From: Nilaparvata lugens | Lineage: Eukaryota; Arthropoda; Insecta; Hemiptera; Delphacidae | NCBI RefSeq assembly: GCF_014356525.2 | Contig: NC_052507.1 | Coordinates: forward strand, 3,199,992 to 3,263,991 | DNA: 64,000 nt | Reading direction: 5' to 3' | Part shown: positions 32,616-43,604 of the stretch, one piece after another | How positions within the stretch are numbered: the stretch's first letter is position 1 | How the letters are laid out: every line of letters starts with the position of its first letter | The notes under the pieces: model-generated | Seen by the model: only the letters and a program-made list of their open reading frames with translations | The model's database searches: none | Told to the model about the DNA's origin: nothing | Translations under genes and position numbers: made by a program

Positions 32616-34409
32616 TCTGAGTAGATTTTTGCCCACACCTATTTCTATCAGAGTTCCCAGTGTCGCTCTGGGCCGGCTAAACTCAGTCGGCGACTGGGGA
32701 GGGCCGCGGCAGGGGACGGGAGTCTTGGTGGGGCGTCCGTCAACCACCCTCGCTCGGGTTGGGGGTTGAAACAGGGTTTTGAGTGCTTTGGAGGAATGTT
32801 TCCCTCTTTTAGGAAAGAGGGGCCGTGCTTTCGCACTGCCAAACAGGGTTGGTCGCGGAAAGAAGGGAACAGGAACCTTGCAGTGTTAGTCGTGAGAAAG
32901 GGCCTCGTGTCGGGACTAAGTCTTAGTCCTCGGGCACCGGGTGTCTTCCCGGGGTCCGGGTTGGTTGCGGGGCCCTGGTAAAGGCTTTCCCTGGCCTTCC
33001 CAGAGGTCCTCTTGTGATCCCGCACTAGACGAGTGCGCTGCGGCGGCCAGTACTCTAGACTTTCCTAAGTCCTACTGGCCGGGCACTAGCTGTCCTCCCG
33101 GGGTCCGGATCGGCCGCGGAGTTGCGGGAAAGGCTTTTCCTGGCCTTCCTAGACGTCCTCTTGCGATCCCGCACTGGACCAGCGCGCTGCGGCGGCCAGC
33201 ACTCTGGACTTTCCTAAGTCCTACTGGCCGGGCACTAGCTGTCCTCCTGGGGTCCGGATCGTCCGCGGAGTTGCGGGAAGGCTTTTCCTGGCCTTCCTAG
33301 ACGTCCTCTTGCGATCCCGCACTGGACCAGCACGCTGCGGCGGCCAGCACTCTGGACTTTCCTAAGTCCTACTGGCCGGGCACTAGCTGTCCTCCTGGGG
33401 TCCGGATCGTCCGCGGAGTTGCGGGAAAGGCTTTTCCTGGCCTCCCTAGACGTCCTCTTGCGATCCCGCACTGGACTAGTGCGCTGCGGCGGCCAGTACT
33501 CTGGACTTTCCTAAGTCCTACTGGCCGGGCACTAGCTGTCCTCCTGGGGTCCGGATCGTCCGCGGAGTTGCGGGAAAGGCTTTTCCTGGCCTTCCTAGAC
33601 GTCCTCTTGCGATCCCGCACTGGACCAGCGCGCTGCGGCGGCCAGCACTCTGGACTCTCCTAAGTCCTACTGGCCGGGCACTAGCTGTCCTCCTGGGGTC
33701 CGGATCGTCCGCGGAGTTGCGGGAAAGGCTTTTCCTGGCCTTCCTAGACGTCCTCTTGCGATCCCGCACTGGACTACTGCGCTGCGGCGGCCAGCACTCT
33801 GGACTTTCCTAAGTCCTACTGGCCGGGCACTAGCTGTCCTCCTGGGGTCCGGATCGTCCGCGGAGTTGCGGGAAAGGTCTTTCCTGACCTTCCTGGATGT
33901 CCTATCTCGCCTCGATGCCCCACTGGTGGCCTACCAATGGGGAGTCAGGTTTCGACCAAACCTGACGTGTTGTCGTTGGTCGAAACTGGCAACCCGTCGT
34001 CCAAACAGGTTAAGTGTCGTTTAACACTCGCCCAAACGAGTGTAGAGCAGTGGAGTTCACTGTGTGAGAGGCTAATCAACTTTAGCCTCGACACAACTCC
34101 CGGTCGCTGAAGAAATCGGAGTTCACTTAGTACTGGTGTACTGTGACGTTGCTAGCTGCTCGCTGCTTCCTTCTCACCTCTCTCGACCGCTCGACTTGGC
34201 TCTCCGAACTCGACTGCCTCTTGCTGGCCTTTCTCGAGCCTCCCTCAGTGACCGAGAGGGAGGGGAGAGAGGATGCGCAGCAACGCTGAGCGGTAGGCCA
34301 GTGGCTGGCTTGAACGTTGACCTCTCAGATTCTATGATAGATAGCCGAGCGTCGAATAAATGAGCCCTACATTCAATGCCTTTCTCTAGTTACGATATAC
34401 ATCGTGACA
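32616..34409 (-). repeat. 5' LTR of the gypsy element (1794 bp)
   Basis: Near-identical partner of 24538-26332, including the 149-bp repeat array (about 32927-33920) and the single hairpin unit (32822-32839). One base is missing in a GGGAAAGG run near 33278. In sense orientation this LTR would drive transcription; I could not place a TATA box or start site with confidence. Confidence 0.85.
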
Positions 34410-34720
34410 ACTGATATAGATTTGGTATAATCTATAGATATGGAGACAGAGATATTTTTTAGTGTACCTATATACTTTGCACTTGATCTACTAATATGGA
34501 TGTACAACAATGTAGCTATAGATATAGAGCCAGAGATATGTTTTATAATACCTATATACTTTTCACTTTATATACTGATATAGAGATATGCTACAATTTA
34601 CCTATATATATGGAGTCAGATATATGTTTCAGTAAGCCTAGATACTCCGCACTTTATATAGGCTACTGATATGGATGTAGCTATATAGATATAGAGCCAA
34701 AGATATTAGCGATTTGAAGA
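34410..34720. repeat. ~82-bp AT-rich tandem repeat, right part
   Basis: Begins with the ACTG target duplication and resumes the array interrupted at 24537: 'cctatatactttgcac' near 34469, 'cctatatacttttcac' near 34551, then more diverged units. Confidence 0.7.
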
Positions 34721-35220
34721 TGAAAGTTGCTATGGTGGAGCTAGAATGATATAAGCTGCAGGTTGCTTTTATATTGTGTCTCTCTTGAGTCACTCTAGAA
34801 CTCGTCTAGTTTGGTTTTAAGAGCTTGAGAGAGATGCTGATAGCAAAGAGCCCGTCCAATGCATTCATTAATTCGAATAAATTAATAAATTATTCTATTT
34901 TATTTATTTTATTGAATTTTGGACTTTTAATGCTACCTAAATTTGGGAGAGAAATAGTACAAGGTATTCTTAGTTTTTCTCTCCCAATCTGTGCTCCATT
35001 GTGAAAAGAATGAATAAAGAAGAATAAAGAATAATGGGAAACAACATTATTTTATTATTGCTTGATAGTTCAAGACTTTAAATAGAAAAAATTATATTGC
35101 TAGAATTTTTACAATAGTGTGATCATGGACGATATTTTCTAGGAAACCTTTGGAAATATGGTGTGCAGGAGCACACTTTTTAAATATTTGAGTTATTAAA
35201 AAAATAATTAGAGAACTGAC
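34721..35220. other. Non-coding, AT-rich
   Basis: Bases 34895-35000 contain LINE-type 3' sequence (atttgggagagaaatagtac) related to 20340 and 61470. Nothing else. Confidence 0.4.
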
Positions 35221-35327
35221 CTTTAGTTTTGCCTCCAGAGAAGAAAAGTCCAAGTCCGACAAACTATTGATTTCTCCCAAAATACACCTATTCCACTCCA
35301 AAAAATCTACCACTTCATCAATGTCGT
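35221..35327 (-). CDS. Possible internal exon, unidentified (weak)
   Basis: About 35 codons read D-D-I-D-E-V-V-D-F-L-E-W-N-R, then a protein-like stretch rich in L, S, D and E, ending AAG at 35221 directly before GTCAGT, a usable splice donor (phase 0). An AG dinucleotide at 35329-35328 would exclude the upstream in-frame TGA, but the tract before it is not pyrimidine-rich. No family recognised. The support is residue composition and the donor only. Confidence 0.2.
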
Positions 35328-35399
35328 CTCATGAGGTTTGAGTCTCATTCTACCAACAATTTCCGTGAGGACTACGCTATCCGCATAAACTTACTCACT

Positions 35400-36035
35400 C
35401 AAGAGTCTATGCAAATTTCTTAATCACTTTGATTTGATTATTATTGGAAGTAATTAGTGGAGTATAAATACGTCGATTATCAAAAAAATTATTAGTTATT
35501 GATGGATCTTTGCCACAATTCAATCAATAAAATATTGAATCATCTAGAACCAATCGTATTATACGACAGTTTGTCCCAATAAGAATCAACTGTGCGTTTA
35601 TCATTTACACAAAAATTTTAGTGTGAGACTGGTATGATAATTTCTTACATCTGAAATAATTATTATAGAGTTTCCAGAGTTCGTTTTCTTGTATATTATT
35701 TCTATTATATGAGTCTTATTATAATAATGATCCTCATATTGTAAAACTAGAGACAATTACAAGTGAGCATTAAGTTGAAAACATTTTCAATACATCCGAA
35801 TGTATTCTCTTGTGAATTTTAATATTTTACAAGACAGAACAGTTTGAGAATAATTCTATACTACAATGAGAAATTCAACTTTGACTAAATATTGCATATT
35901 TGAACATCATAGAATAATGACAAATTTCTCACTAAAGTGAGAGCAGTTCAGTTATGATGGATTTTTGATGAACGCACGATTTCTTTATATATATATATAT
36001 ATCAATGATTGATTGCTATTGATGGGTGTGTAGTG
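35400..36035. other. Non-coding, AT-rich
   Basis: No feature apart from a TA microsatellite at about 35984-36002. Confidence 0.4.
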
Positions 36036-36119
36036 GTTCTTTAATAGATATCAAAACTGTATGTTATCGGAGGATTTTTTTGAAGCATATCAAGGATTTC
36101 ACTTCTGGGGATTTCTTAG

Positions 36120-36780
36120 TTTATTTCCACGAATAAAGGAATAGATTCCCAAAGATAAATCAAGTGATTCTAGAGATCTCTCAGTTTTTCTCCAGGAATA
36201 AATTTTATTTTTACAAATTGATTGATATATTTACACAGATCAATCAAATAATTTTATGGATATTTTATGGATAATTTTAGGAATAGATTCTCAAAGATAA
36301 ATCAAGTGATTTTAGAGATCTCTTAGTTTTTTTCCACGAATAAATTTTATTTTTAGAAAATTGTTTGATATATTTACACAGATCAATCGAATAATTTGAT
36401 GTATATACCTGTTTATCTACACTAATAAATTATTTTTCAGAAATCAACCAAGTATTTTTGGGGAATTGAAGGATCTCCAAACTTACGAATAAATGAAGTT
36501 TTACTAGTATTTTCGTGGAGTTCCCAGTTTTCTTATGAATTAATAAATAAATTTTCACGAATTAATCTAATTATTAGTCTTCACAAATTAATCGAGTATT
36601 TTCGGGAGATAAATTGGAGGTATCCAATCAGTTAATCTTCTCGAATGAATGAATTTTCACTAGTATTTTCGTGGAGTTACCAGTTTTTTTCACGGATGAA
36701 TAAAATTAAAATTTTCACGTATCAATCGAGTAGTCTGGATAATTTCCCAGATAAATTTCACAATTTCCCGAGGGTTTATC
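36120..36780. repeat. Degenerate AT-rich tandem repeats
   Basis: 'gaatagattc(c/t)caaagataa' and 'atcaagtgatt(c/t)tagagat' recur about 144 bp apart (about 36138 and 36281). Shorter units with 'cgaatgaatgaattttcact' and 'agtattttcgtggagtt' follow. Confidence 0.6.
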
Positions 36781-36784
36781 TCGA

Positions 36785-36980
36785 ATCTAGCGTTACCGGC
36801 GGATCACGTAATGTCACGAAATAACGTGGACCACGATACGCGCTCACGGCAAGTTACACTCACGAACTTCAGGTCCGGACTGCCGATGGCAACCCGTTCC
36901 TAGGGCGACGCTCGTCGAGGGGAGCCGAGTTTAGCCGAACATTCCCGAGCACAGCCGAGTCCGTGGCCCGGTTACAAGCT
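36785..36980. other. CpG-dense block of unknown origin
   Basis: About 200 bp with many CpGs (accggcggatcacg, gcgacgctcgtcgag, gccgagtttagccgaac). Minus strand has 'GAAGTTCGTGAGTG', which could be a donor. It abuts the transposon nest at 36981. It may be a promoter, a first exon or part of an unrecognised element. Confidence 0.25.
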
Positions 36981-37003
36981 GTTGTAGTGAGAGGACCATG
37001 TTA

Positions 37004-37404
37004 CTAGTAGTTCTGTGAACAGTAGACCTCACGCAGTATTCTCATCCACAAGTAGCGGATTGAAACTATAGACCTTATGGGAATACAGCAATAGACTGGC
37101 TTCTCCACACATCTGTGTAATCACTTGTCAGCTGATTTATGATGAATATTCTATAGTCTGATTTTTACTCTAATATTGGCGTATGAAGGAAGCTCCTTTT
37201 TCCTTTTATATTATCCTTGAAATGCAAAATTTCCAAAAACCTTGTATATACGTCGACGCGCAATTAAAAAAGGAACATACCTGTCAAATTTCATGGAAAT
37301 CTATCACCGCGTTTAGCCGTAAATGCGCAACATAATTACATTTAAACATTAAGAGAAATGCCAAACCGTCGACTTGAATCTTAGACCTCACTTCGATCGG
37401 TCAA
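37004..37404 (-). mobile_element. Hel-A Helitron-like element, copy 2 (401 bp)
   Basis: On the minus strand it runs from TTGACCGATCGAAGTGAGGT to CTAG. It sits between A (37003) and T (37405) of the MITE-1 inverted repeat, with no target duplication. Confidence 0.75.
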
Positions 37405-37735
37405 TTATGGCAGTGAAGACGGATAGGAGGGAGTGCGTTGCCGATTCTCTGCCTTGTCACTACCCTCAATGAAGAGTAGGTGATACCGGTATATCTGATG
37501 TAATATCAACTGATCATCCTTGTTTGAACTAATCAATTGATTTTTATTCGTCGAGGAAATATGATTTTCAACAAACAAACAATAAATCTCCATGATTGAG
37601 ATTAATTATATTTCTTCATTGTTAAAAACTATCTGGCAACGATGCGAAGGTGAAGAAGGATAGCACTATCTGCTTTTTCGAATGATGGACAAGGATAGCA
37701 TCACAAAATTTATGTTCATGAAATACTGACATTAT

Positions 37736-38400
37736 ATATACTGTTCATCAGACAATCTAAGGTTGATATTTTATGTTCAAAGATTGGAAGAAAGGAGATC
37801 TGTCAGTTCCCTTTAGGATATAATATCCTAAACAATCAATTATTCATGCCAGAATTTATAAGTATGTTGCAACTTCATATCCCGTTTAATAGACCAAGAC
37901 CAAATATTCTGTTTCACATGCCATTTATCAGAACGACTCATCATTGCAATTCTTACATATACAGAACTTTACGTTTGTACAATAGAATAAGCCACTGCAT
38001 TGATCCGTTTGCTGACCGTTTCCAAACCTTTAAGAAATCCTATGAACTAGCATATCGCTCTATAGTTGACTCATGATTGATAAATAATTATACTAAACTC
38101 CCTCATTATTTTTTCTCTCTTCTAAAGCCCTATTTTTCCTCTATTCTCTATTTTATTCTTTATTTTATTTTTCTTATTATTTTTATTTCATTCTTCTTCA
38201 TTTTCTATTATCATTGGTTTATTTTATTTTTTCATTTCGCCTCTTCTTATCTTATTAGTATTCAAAAATTGTGTTTACAATTTTATTTTATTTTTCATTC
38301 TTATTTTGCATCAAATATTATGTATCTAAACTAGTTGATGTCAATAAGGCTCTTCATGGATTTATTCTGTGAGCTTTTGTATGTAAATAAATAAATAAAT
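37736..38400 (+). pseudogene. 5'-truncated LINE: ORF2 C-terminus, 3' UTR and (AAAT)n tail
   Basis: From 37846 to 38073 the frame reads like the extreme C-terminus of a non-LTR retrotransposon ORF2 (PEFISMLQLHIPFNRPRP ... PFIRTTHHCN ... LRLYNRIS), a segment that in Jockey/RTE-like elements follows the reverse transcriptase. Upstream sequence (DWKKGDLSV in another frame) indicates frameshift decay. A T-rich 3' UTR follows, ending 'gtAAATAAATAAATAAAT' at 38400. It inserted in the right end of MITE-1 copy 6. No reverse transcriptase core remains. Confidence 0.65.
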
Positions 38401-38469
38401 AACGTAAACCTCCCAATAGAGGGAGCTCATCTACTATCGTATATTACCTTCACTGAACTATATAAATAT

Positions 38470-38829
38470 TAGCCTATTAAGGATAATAGAGAGAACAGTA
38501 CTGCCGATTCTCTGCTCTGCCACTGCTCTCTATAGAGGATATCTGATGCCGGTATATCTGATGTAATATCAACTGTTCATTCTTATTTGAAATATTCAAC
38601 CATATTTTATTCGTGAAAAAAATATATTTTCGATGATCAAATAATAAATTTTCTAAATTGGAATAAAATATTTTGTCAAATAATTTTATTTCTACTTTGT
38701 TGAAAAACGGTCTGGTAACGTTGCTGATGTAAAATAGGATAGCGCCATCTGTCTTGTCGAATGATAGACAAGGATAGCAGCACCAACGTGCTGCTCAAAT
38801 ATTGCCAGTATAACGTGGACCTTACTATA
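38470..38829. mobile_element. MITE-1 copy 7
   Basis: The right end is clear ('gccagtataacgtggacctt' then actata) with 'gatagacaaggatagcagca'. The left inverted repeat is eroded. Confidence 0.65.
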
Positions 38830-38841
38830 ATAAGATGATAC

Positions 38842-39596
38842 AAAAGATGATAGACAAGGATAGCGACACAAACGTTAATCAAATACTGTCATTATAACGT
38901 GGACCTAACTCTAGGACGATGATACAAAAGATGATACGAAGATGATACAAAGATAATACAGAGATGATGCAAGGATGATACAAAGATAATACGGAGATGA
39001 TACAAAGATGATAGACACGGATAGCAACACTAAAATTGATCAAATACTGCTATTATAACGTGAACCTAACTATATTAAGATGATATAAAGATTAAATAAG
39101 AAGAAAAAGAAATTGTCAAAAACCACAGATTTCATTGATATTGTTAGAAAGACCGGTTTCGGTTGTTACACCATTGTCAATCTCTGATAAACTAAAACTA
39201 GATACAAGAGCAGCAGAATTTATACTAGTAGGCGAGTACTGCTATTGGTCAAGGGCATGAACGCCTGCCATTGGCCCAGCTAGACAGTCTCCTCCAACTC
39301 AACGGTATAATAGAAACGTCAAAAAATGGTGGCTTGAGCAACAGACTCGCCATGATAACAAAATTTACTTTCAGAACAAAATGAAAACAAGCGAAAGATA
39401 ATAAAACAAATATGTAAATAGAAAACTATCGACTAATGTATGCTTGAAATGTTATTATAAGACTATATAAAGATGATACAAAGATGATACGAATATGATA
39501 CCTGGATTGTACGAAGATGATACACGAATGATAGACAAGGATAGCAGCACCAATTTCAGTCAAATACTGCCAGTACAACGTGGACCTCACTATATG
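38842..39596. repeat. Repeated MITE-1 right-end fragments with (GATGATACAAA)n spacers
   Basis: Three ~70-bp right-end fragments (38845-38914, 39007-39073, 39527-39594) each run from 'gatagaca(a/c)ggatagc' to the 'cctaactata'-type terminus. Spacers are made of GATGATACAAA-like words. Family FB-4b sequence lies at about 39095-39215. This looks like local amplification of a MITE end. Confidence 0.6.
39095..39330. repeat. FB-4b ('gaccggtttcggtt') family fragment
   Basis: Contains 'aaattgtcaaaaaccacaga', 'agaaagaccggtttcggttg' and 'ccattgtcaatctctgataa', the family seen at 42118-44165. Confidence 0.65.
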
Positions 39597-39852
39597 CTCC
39601 CACCCATCAATCAAAAAGCACCTCCTCGTACAACTCACGTGGAATTGGCAAGCCATCCCTTGCTGACGCTGCTAAACTCTGCTATCGATTTCACTGCTAA
39701 TTTATTATGAGGATGCGATTAGAACGCTGAACGCTTTTGTTGAGTTGATGGAATGGAGCAGAAATCAATTTGCAAATTATTGAGTTGATCCAAATTCTAT
39801 AGAATTCGGATCAGACTTGATAGAAATCTAGTTGTGGATTATATTTTTATTA

Positions 39853-40228
39853 CTAGCAGGTAACCCGTGCTCCGCAAGGATCGAATTGAAAACTTGACAA
39901 ACTGGAAACTTGACCTACTGAAATCTTGAGAGATTTAAAACAGGCCTATAACCATCCTCGGTAAATTAAAAATCCATATGCAAAATTTCAAGTTGATCAG
40001 TCCAGTAGTTCAGACGTGATGATGCTCCGTGAGGGTTTAATTAAAAACTTGACCTATTGAAATCTTGAAGAATTTAAAATAGGCCTATAACCATCCTCTC
40101 TAAATTAAGAATCCAGATGTAAAATTTCAAGGTAATCAGTTCAGTAGTTCAGACATGATGATGCGTCAAACTTAATTTTCTTATTCCGTACGTGTATCAG
40201 CCAACTCTTTCCTCCATTATATTATAGA
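39853..40228 (+). repeat. Family H repeat, with an internal partial duplication
   Basis: Begins 'actagcaggtaacccgtgct' and ends 'ccgtacgtgtatcag'. The 'aacttgacc(t)a(c/t)tgaaatcttg' to 'cagtagttcaga' segment occurs twice (39900-40020 and 40040-40160). Confidence 0.65.
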
Positions 40229-41380
40229 TTTATCAATTCAATCATCCAGGATTACACAAGTTCTGGAAAACCATCATTAGAGACAAATTGAAAGAGACAA
40301 GTGACAAGTACAAATTTCTAAATTAGGCTCAGCCTAGTTTTTCCTTCAATGTCATAATTATGTTATGGTTGTAGTATTTTATACAATAAATGGATAGATA
40401 AAATAGAAAATAATAAATGAATGAAGATTATAATATGTCACGTACACATTTTTGAGTTACACTTCAACTTTCAATCCGAAACAAGCAAAAACACAGATTT
40501 TAAATCCAGCAATACATGTACATTGGATTAAATCAATTTCAAAGAAGTAAAAAAGTCGAAACATTGAGAAAAATATGAAATTTTTCTTTTGTCACAAATG
40601 ACACTGATGTCAAAACATTAGTAGATAATATATACTGAGGCAAACCTTGTTTTATTTTTTCTCCCAAGTTCTGGTGATGACACTGTCCAAAAAATATTTT
40701 AGGCTATGTTTCCTTCACTCTGTTTCCAATTTTCAGTAAAAACACTTACAAACTTGGAATTTTGAATTCAGATATATCTCTGAAATAACGAAATTACACT
40801 CAATAAGCACTCAAAGCTGTAAGACATTGAGCTTCTTTGGAAATCCATTACAACCTCATGTCTCGAATGACACTCATATGAAAACATTGATAGATAATAC
40901 TCTGAAGCTATCGTTGTGCTATTCTGCTTCCGAATTTATGGGATAACAAACGTCAAAAAGTATGTTGAGCTATATTTTCTTCATTTCTTCAAGTTTCAAT
41001 GCAAACAGTAACAAACAAAGAATTAATAAATTTGAGTAGATTATAAACCAAATTGAATAACGAAATTACACCAAATAAGCACTTAGAACTGCAAAACATA
41101 CAGCGACGTAACTTAATATAATAATCCATTTATCAGGAATTAACCTCGAGAAAACACCCAGCAAATTTATTATTAGCAGAGAGGGAATATTGATATCTTG
41201 TCTTTGTTTTTTTGAAATTTCATCATGAGTTTTGAGTTGATCGTGAACAAGTGGTGATGTGATTGAAATTTGGTTAAAATTCGACAGAAAATGGGTTCGA
41301 TATGATAAAAAAATCGATTGTCGATTGATCAAAATGCAATTATTCTCAATTTGATTGTGATTTGATAAGTGGCAGATTTC
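40229..41380. repeat. Non-coding, diverged ~285-bp duplication
   Basis: Weak direct similarity between about 40590-40750 and 40865-41010 ('gaaaacattgatagataata' in one, 'caaaacattagtagataata' in the other; also 'aaagtatgttgagctatatt' and 'aaaatattttaggctatgtt'). No gene. Confidence 0.4.
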
Positions 41381-41394
41381 GAGTTTGTCATTTG

Positions 41395-41590
41395 ATCAAA
41401 AATCGTTAATGATTGTCCAATCAGAATTAGGTTGTGATTCTACAGAATTAGGTCGTGATTAGAACAAAAATCATTTATGATTTTCCAAGATGGATTGTGA
41501 TTTTACAGAATTAGGTTATGATTATTATCACAAATCGTGCATGATTCAATCAGAATCAGGTTGTGATGTGATGATAAAAACCTGTTCTAA
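41395..41590. repeat. Short degenerate tandem repeat ('cagaattaggttgtgatt')
   Basis: About five imperfect units of 35-60 bp with 'agaattaggt(t/c)gtgatt' and 'aatcgt(t/g)(a/c)atgatt'. Confidence 0.55.
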
Positions 41591-41749
41591 TATTATGAAT
41601 GATCTCCGTGTAGTACATCGGAATTTTGCCCGTGTAAGCATTCTTGATATCGAATAAAACATTAAACCCCTTCAAAAGTGATGGATTTGACATTGGGGTG
41701 GTGAAGAGCTGTGTTCGTTTTGATGTCATTGATCGCTTTTTATTATTGC

Positions 41750-41842
41750 AGGGGTGTAATCCACGTTTAGGGGCGTCATCTACGTTTAGGGTTGTAATCC
41801 ACGTTTAGGGGTGTAATCTACGTTTAGGGGTGTGCGTTTTGG
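41750..41842. repeat. ~20-bp minisatellite ('ggggtgtaatccacgttta')
   Basis: About four and a half units of GGGGTGTAATC(C/T)ACGTTTA, ending in G-rich words. Confidence 0.75.
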
Positions 41843-42117
41843 GGCGTTTGGGTGTCTATGTTTAGAGATGCTATCCAATGGAATCGATTGAAAAAACGCC
41901 AATCACGTGAAATTCGATGATTGAAAATATTATAATGATGCATTACGATAGTACCGTCTATACTAGTACATGGTGCTATTAAGACATGGAGATTCAAACT
42001 TATCATAGTCCACTTTTCCAACCAGTAATGATTCAAACAAATCCAGATAACAACCACCCAGTAATGATTTAACAGAACTTTTTGTGTAGTTGAAGAAGTT
42101 GATATTGTGGTAATTAT

Positions 42118-42500
42118 TCATATTGAATGAAAAAGAATGATAAATTGTCAAAAAACCACTGATTTATTGATAATTAGAAAGACCGGTTTCGGTTATTCAA
42201 TTCAATTCAGTTCATTTCCAAAAAACATAATACACGAATAAGAAATTCAATATACAACATATTTTGGAATCCCCCTACTAGACTATCTATCTGTGTGTAG
42301 GGGGGGAGTTCCACTAGTATTTATACTTATTACACCATTGTCAATCTCTGATAAACTAAAACTAAATACAAAAGCAGCAGAATTTATACTTTGTATTTAG
42401 TTTTAGTTTACCAGTGATTGACAATGGTGTAATAACCGAAACCGGTCTTTCTAATTATCAATAAATCAGTGGTTTTTTGACAATTTCTCAGTCTTTTTCA
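42118..42500. repeat. FB-4b foldback pair
   Basis: Inverted arms at about 42118-42200 and 42400-42500 share 'ttgtcaaaaaaccactgatt' and 'gaccggtttcggtt'. The loop includes a LINE-like fragment starting '(TTCAA)n' at 42199. Confidence 0.7.
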
Positions 42501-42714
42501 TTCAAGATTTAACAGGAGGAGATTGAAATCAAGAATACCGACCATCGTTGAGCTTTACTCAATTACCACCTTGAAGAGCTTGCTAAGATATTCAAACTCG
42601 TAATTCTTCTATACCTTAGCTACTATATATGGATTCTTATACTTAGAAGAGAGAAAGCTACATTTTGCCTCGTATAATTAGCTCAATTTGAAGCAGAAGT
42701 GCCTCTAGGAGTGT

Positions 42715-42895
42715 TTGGTGAAAGTGGAAAAACCCTAATATATCACTTTTTGTGTAGTTGAGAAGTTGATATTGTGGTAATTATATATATTGAATGAAAA
42801 AGACTAAGAAATTGTCAAAAAACCACTGATTTATTGATAATTAGAAAGACTGGTTTCGGTTATTACATCATTGACAATCTCTGATAAACATTGCA
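42715..42895 (+). repeat. FB-4b single arm
   Basis: Contains 'tttgtgtagttgagaagttg', 'gatattgtggtaattat' and 'gactggtttcggttattaca'. Confidence 0.65.
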
Positions 42896-43309
42896 TTATT
42901 GAGAACAGTGCATTTCTTGAGAAAAATGTTGAAAATCCAGATATTTTGATTGCATGAAGAATAAAAAATTGCATGGTTGCCTGTAAAGTCGGTATACGGG
43001 CGAAAGTTTTACGTGACAACGACTTGAGTGGTAAAATAATTTTAATGTGAATATTCATTCGTATAGTAGGAAGAAGGATGAAATAATAGTAACAATTTAA
43101 AACATATATTTATACAAAGAATTATATTTAAAACATTAATTTATACAAAGAATCTCGCACTGAACCACAACATTGTGATTACACAGAACTCTATACTAAC
43201 GTTGTATAGAGTTCACTGTGTGATTACTACAACATAACCTATTCACTTATGCATGATTATGTGATTATGCATTATTGTGATTACTACAACATAACCGATT
43301 CACTTATTC

Positions 43310-43545
43310 ACCTAAGCAGGCACAGTCGCAGGAGATTGCTTGCGGCGCCTGCGCAGGTTGACTGCTCCGTTTCACTCTCTCTCCAGGTGAATGCCTTCGG
43401 GTTGCTGGGCTTGCTGCAGCGTTGCTCGCCACTGCTCCTATTCGTGCTCTTTCCAGACGACCGTGAACCGAAACGAACGCTCTCACTCGCTCTCATTGTG
43501 AGCGCATAACGTGGGAACATAACGCAGTTTCTTGAAGTGTCACCC
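43310..43545. other. GC- and CpG-rich block of unknown function
   Basis: Open frames exist on both strands (about 80 codons) but none looks like a known family. Words such as 'gcggcgcctgcgcaggttg' and 'cgtgaaccgaaacgaacg' contrast with the AT-rich flanks. Could be a promoter, an exon or a transposon part. Confidence 0.25.
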
Positions 43546-43604
43546 GGCAAACCAATTTATAAGACGTTGTCACGTCAATATTGTGAGATCCACCTCAGCG
43601 TTTC

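Larger units (their letters stand above)
24538..34409 (-). mobile_element. Ty3/gypsy LTR retrotransposon, young, internally deleted, non-autonomous
   Basis: The 9.87-kb element is read on the minus strand: 5' LTR 32616-34409, primer site 32594-32611, gag start 32568, gag/protease 31705-30350, integrase C-terminus to 29955, AT-rich spacer, hairpin array 27752-26598, 3' LTR 26332-24538. The GPY/F motif of the integrase tail and the gag-protease order place it in Ty3/gypsy. Reverse transcriptase, RNase H and the integrase catalytic core are absent, and gag is frameshifted. LTRs differ at about two positions in ~1.79 kb by eye (T/G near 24831/32910 and a one-base indel near 33280), so insertion was recent. 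Mobilisation must have used proteins from a relative. It sits in an 82-bp tandem repeat with ACTG on both sides. Confidence 0.85.
36981..38420. mobile_element. MITE-1 copy 6, carrying two nested insertions
   Basis: The left inverted repeat (tagtgagaggaccatgtta) is cut at 37003 by Hel-A and resumes at 37405 (ttatggcagtgaagacgg). The right inverted repeat is cut near 37735 (ctgacattat) by a LINE fragment and resumes at 38400 (taacgtaaacctcccaatag). Internal MITE-1 words (gatagcactatctgcttttt, gacaaggatagcatcac) confirm the identity. Without the insertions it would be about 370 bp. Confidence 0.75.

Noticed and set aside
41750..41842. Telomere-like repeat
   Set aside because: Contains TTTAGGGG by chance within a ~20-bp unit; not a TTAGG array.
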